NCBI GenBank assembly: GCA_017871115.1
Contig: JAFCIZ010000001.1
Location: 5,471,001 to 5,535,000 of the forward strand
DNA from: Cunninghamella blakesleeana
Taxonomy: Eukaryota; Mucoromycota; Mucoromycetes; Mucorales; Cunninghamellaceae
Reading direction: 5' to 3'
DNA: 64,000 nt
The notes under the pieces were generated by a model. That model did not search any database. It was given only the letters and a program-made list of their open reading frames with translations, and had not been told where the DNA came from. Positions 62,777-64,000 of the stretch are shown piece by piece. Position 1 is the first letter of the stretch. The number at the start of each line of letters is the position of its first letter. The position numbers and the translations under genes are program-made.

Positions 62777-64000
62777 ATGGGTCGTATATTTCGTAATTTA
62801 TTCAAAAAAAAGAAGGGCCAAGATATAGAAATCAAAGAAAAAGAACAAGTCAAAGTGAATGAAATAACAAAAGACAACATCCTTCCTACCACTTCCGTTG
62901 CGCCTTTAACATTTACACAAGGTAGCTTATTGGACGAAGTATTACATGGAATTAATAATAATGAGCAAACAAATACAAATAATGGTAATTATAAAGTTGT
63001 CAAAAAAGTTAAAAGAATCGTTATTTTCATTTACACGCCACTCATATCTTATTTTTATTTCCTTTATCTATTATTTTACTTTTTTAGATTCATTGTTGTT
63101 TAATAAAGATGATGACGATGATAAACCAATATTAAAAGAAAAACCTATACTCACTAGAAAGAACAATGAACCAATAAATAATCAATGTAATGCTCATCAT
63201 CAAGAATTACAGTGTTTCAAACAAACTCCTGAAACTCCTGATAGTACAACTCCTACTTCTGCATTAACTCCTACCAAATCCTCTTCAAGATTATCTTTTC
63301 TTAATAAAAATAGCTCAACTGCTACTGCTACTGCTACTAATTCTAATAATAATGAAAATAATACTGCAGTGGATGGCACTGATGATACAGATTCAACCGA
63401 GGGCCCTATTTTTGTTTCTTCAAATCAAATAGATCCACAACAGCAAAAACAAAAGCAACAATCTATTATTTCAAAATCCTCCTCTTTTATTTCTTCAAAA
63501 AAATCAAATACCAGTAACGATCATGAAAAACATAGAAGGCATTCTCAAGTAAGCGGTGTATCGACAGATTCTTCTTCTATTATGTCTAGAATGAAGGAAC
63601 GCCATAGACATGAATATCGTAGATCTCTTCAACCATCTTCTTCTACTTTTTCTTTACAACAGCAGCAACAACAACAATTATTATTGTTGCAACAACAAAT
63701 TCAAAATAACCAACAACAACAGCAAATAGTTCAGCAACAGCAACAGCAACTTAGCTTGCAAGCAAATCCTATGATGCATTCTTTAGAAGCTTCGCCACAT
63801 TATAATAGAGCTTCTCTGATCCCTCCCTCAATCCCTTATAATAACCCATCCCCTGTTATAATAACATCATCGCCATATAATCATAACAATATTAAAAATA
63901 ACAATAATAATCTCATGCGATCTACTTCTATGGTTACAGATATGAACCAATTAATGGTACCTTCTAACATCACTACAAATGCTATTAACAACAACAATAA
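62777..64000 (+). CDS. Low-complexity protein, 3' end beyond the window
   Basis: Exons 62777-62984 and 63088 to the window edge give at least 373 residues with no stop. The start MGRIFRNLFKKKKGQD combines Gly2 with a basic patch, which could bind membranes. LTFTQGSLLDEVLHGI is a short hydrophobic motif. The rest is S/T/N-rich, with a D5 run, SSIMSRMKERHRHEYRRSLQ, and long Q runs around 63655-63755 that include LLLLQQQIQ. No domain is recognised in the visible part; a folded domain may lie past the edge, so this is left as unknown. Confidence 0.65.

Noticed and set aside
1..64000. CRISPR arrays, prokaryotic operons or ribosome binding sites
   Set aside because: Introns and eukaryotic gene families throughout show a nuclear fungal genome; repeats present are microsatellites.

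Overview
The window is nuclear DNA of a very AT-rich fungus. By eye GC is roughly a quarter, introns of about 50-150 bases have GT..AG ends, and many proteins carry Q, N, S or D runs. MDM34, FIS1, GET1, GPI2 and SIP5 mark it as fungal. Intron-rich genes, a large Sel1-repeat protein and a LINE relic fit an early-diverging lineage such as Mucoromycota; that placement is inference. I spliced every gene by hand. In each complete model the exon lengths add up to a multiple of three and the reading frame stays open.

Layout: 0.7-2.7 kb malic enzyme (-); 4.0-5.7 kb RING-H2 E3 with an N-terminal zinc ribbon (-), divergent from FIS1 (+, 6.1-6.9 kb); 7.1-9.2 kb a protein joining a HARE-HTH-like and a PR/SET-like domain (+); 9.6-10.8 kb a decayed LINE retrotransposon; 11.2-14.2 kb a coiled-coil protein with a faint CENP-U look (+); 14.9-16.6 kb F-box/DUSP protein (+); 17.2-18.8 kb BTB protein (-); 19.4-20.4 kb MIS12/MTW1 (+); 20.8-21.9 kb SIP5 (-); 22.3-24.4 kb RhoGAP (+); 24.9-27.9 kb polo-like kinase (+); 28.7-30.2 kb MDM34 (-); 30.9-32.0 kb GET1 (-); 32.2-33.7 kb GPI2/PIG-C (+); 34.4-37.3 kb PHD-finger protein (+); 37.5-37.9 kb orphan (-); 39.5-41.0 kb NIF3 (-); 41.5-42.7 kb Mid2-like sensor (-); 43.4-49.1 kb DNA polymerase alpha catalytic subunit (+); 49.7-51.6 kb F-box/WD40 protein (+); 53.3-59.5 kb giant Sel1-repeat protein (-); 62.8 kb to the edge a low-complexity protein (+, incomplete).

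Functions group loosely. Cell division and replication: MIS12, polo kinase, Pol alpha and possibly the coiled-coil protein. Ubiquitin-linked scaffolds: RING-H2, F-box/DUSP, F-box/WD40, BTB and SIP5. Membrane and organelle biology: FIS1 (a tail-anchored protein), GET1 (part of the tail-anchor insertion receptor), MDM34 and GPI2. This is ordinary eukaryotic gene order, not an operon.

Most worth a second look: the HARE-HTH/PR-SET fusion; the F-box/DUSP fusion; the 1798-residue Sel1 protein with a possible myristoylation site; a family of T(n)A(n) blocks scattered through introns and spacers, some ending right at splice acceptors; a GC-elevated unexplained island at 38.7-39.3 kb; and perfect palindromes in the malic enzyme and RING/FIS1 promoters.
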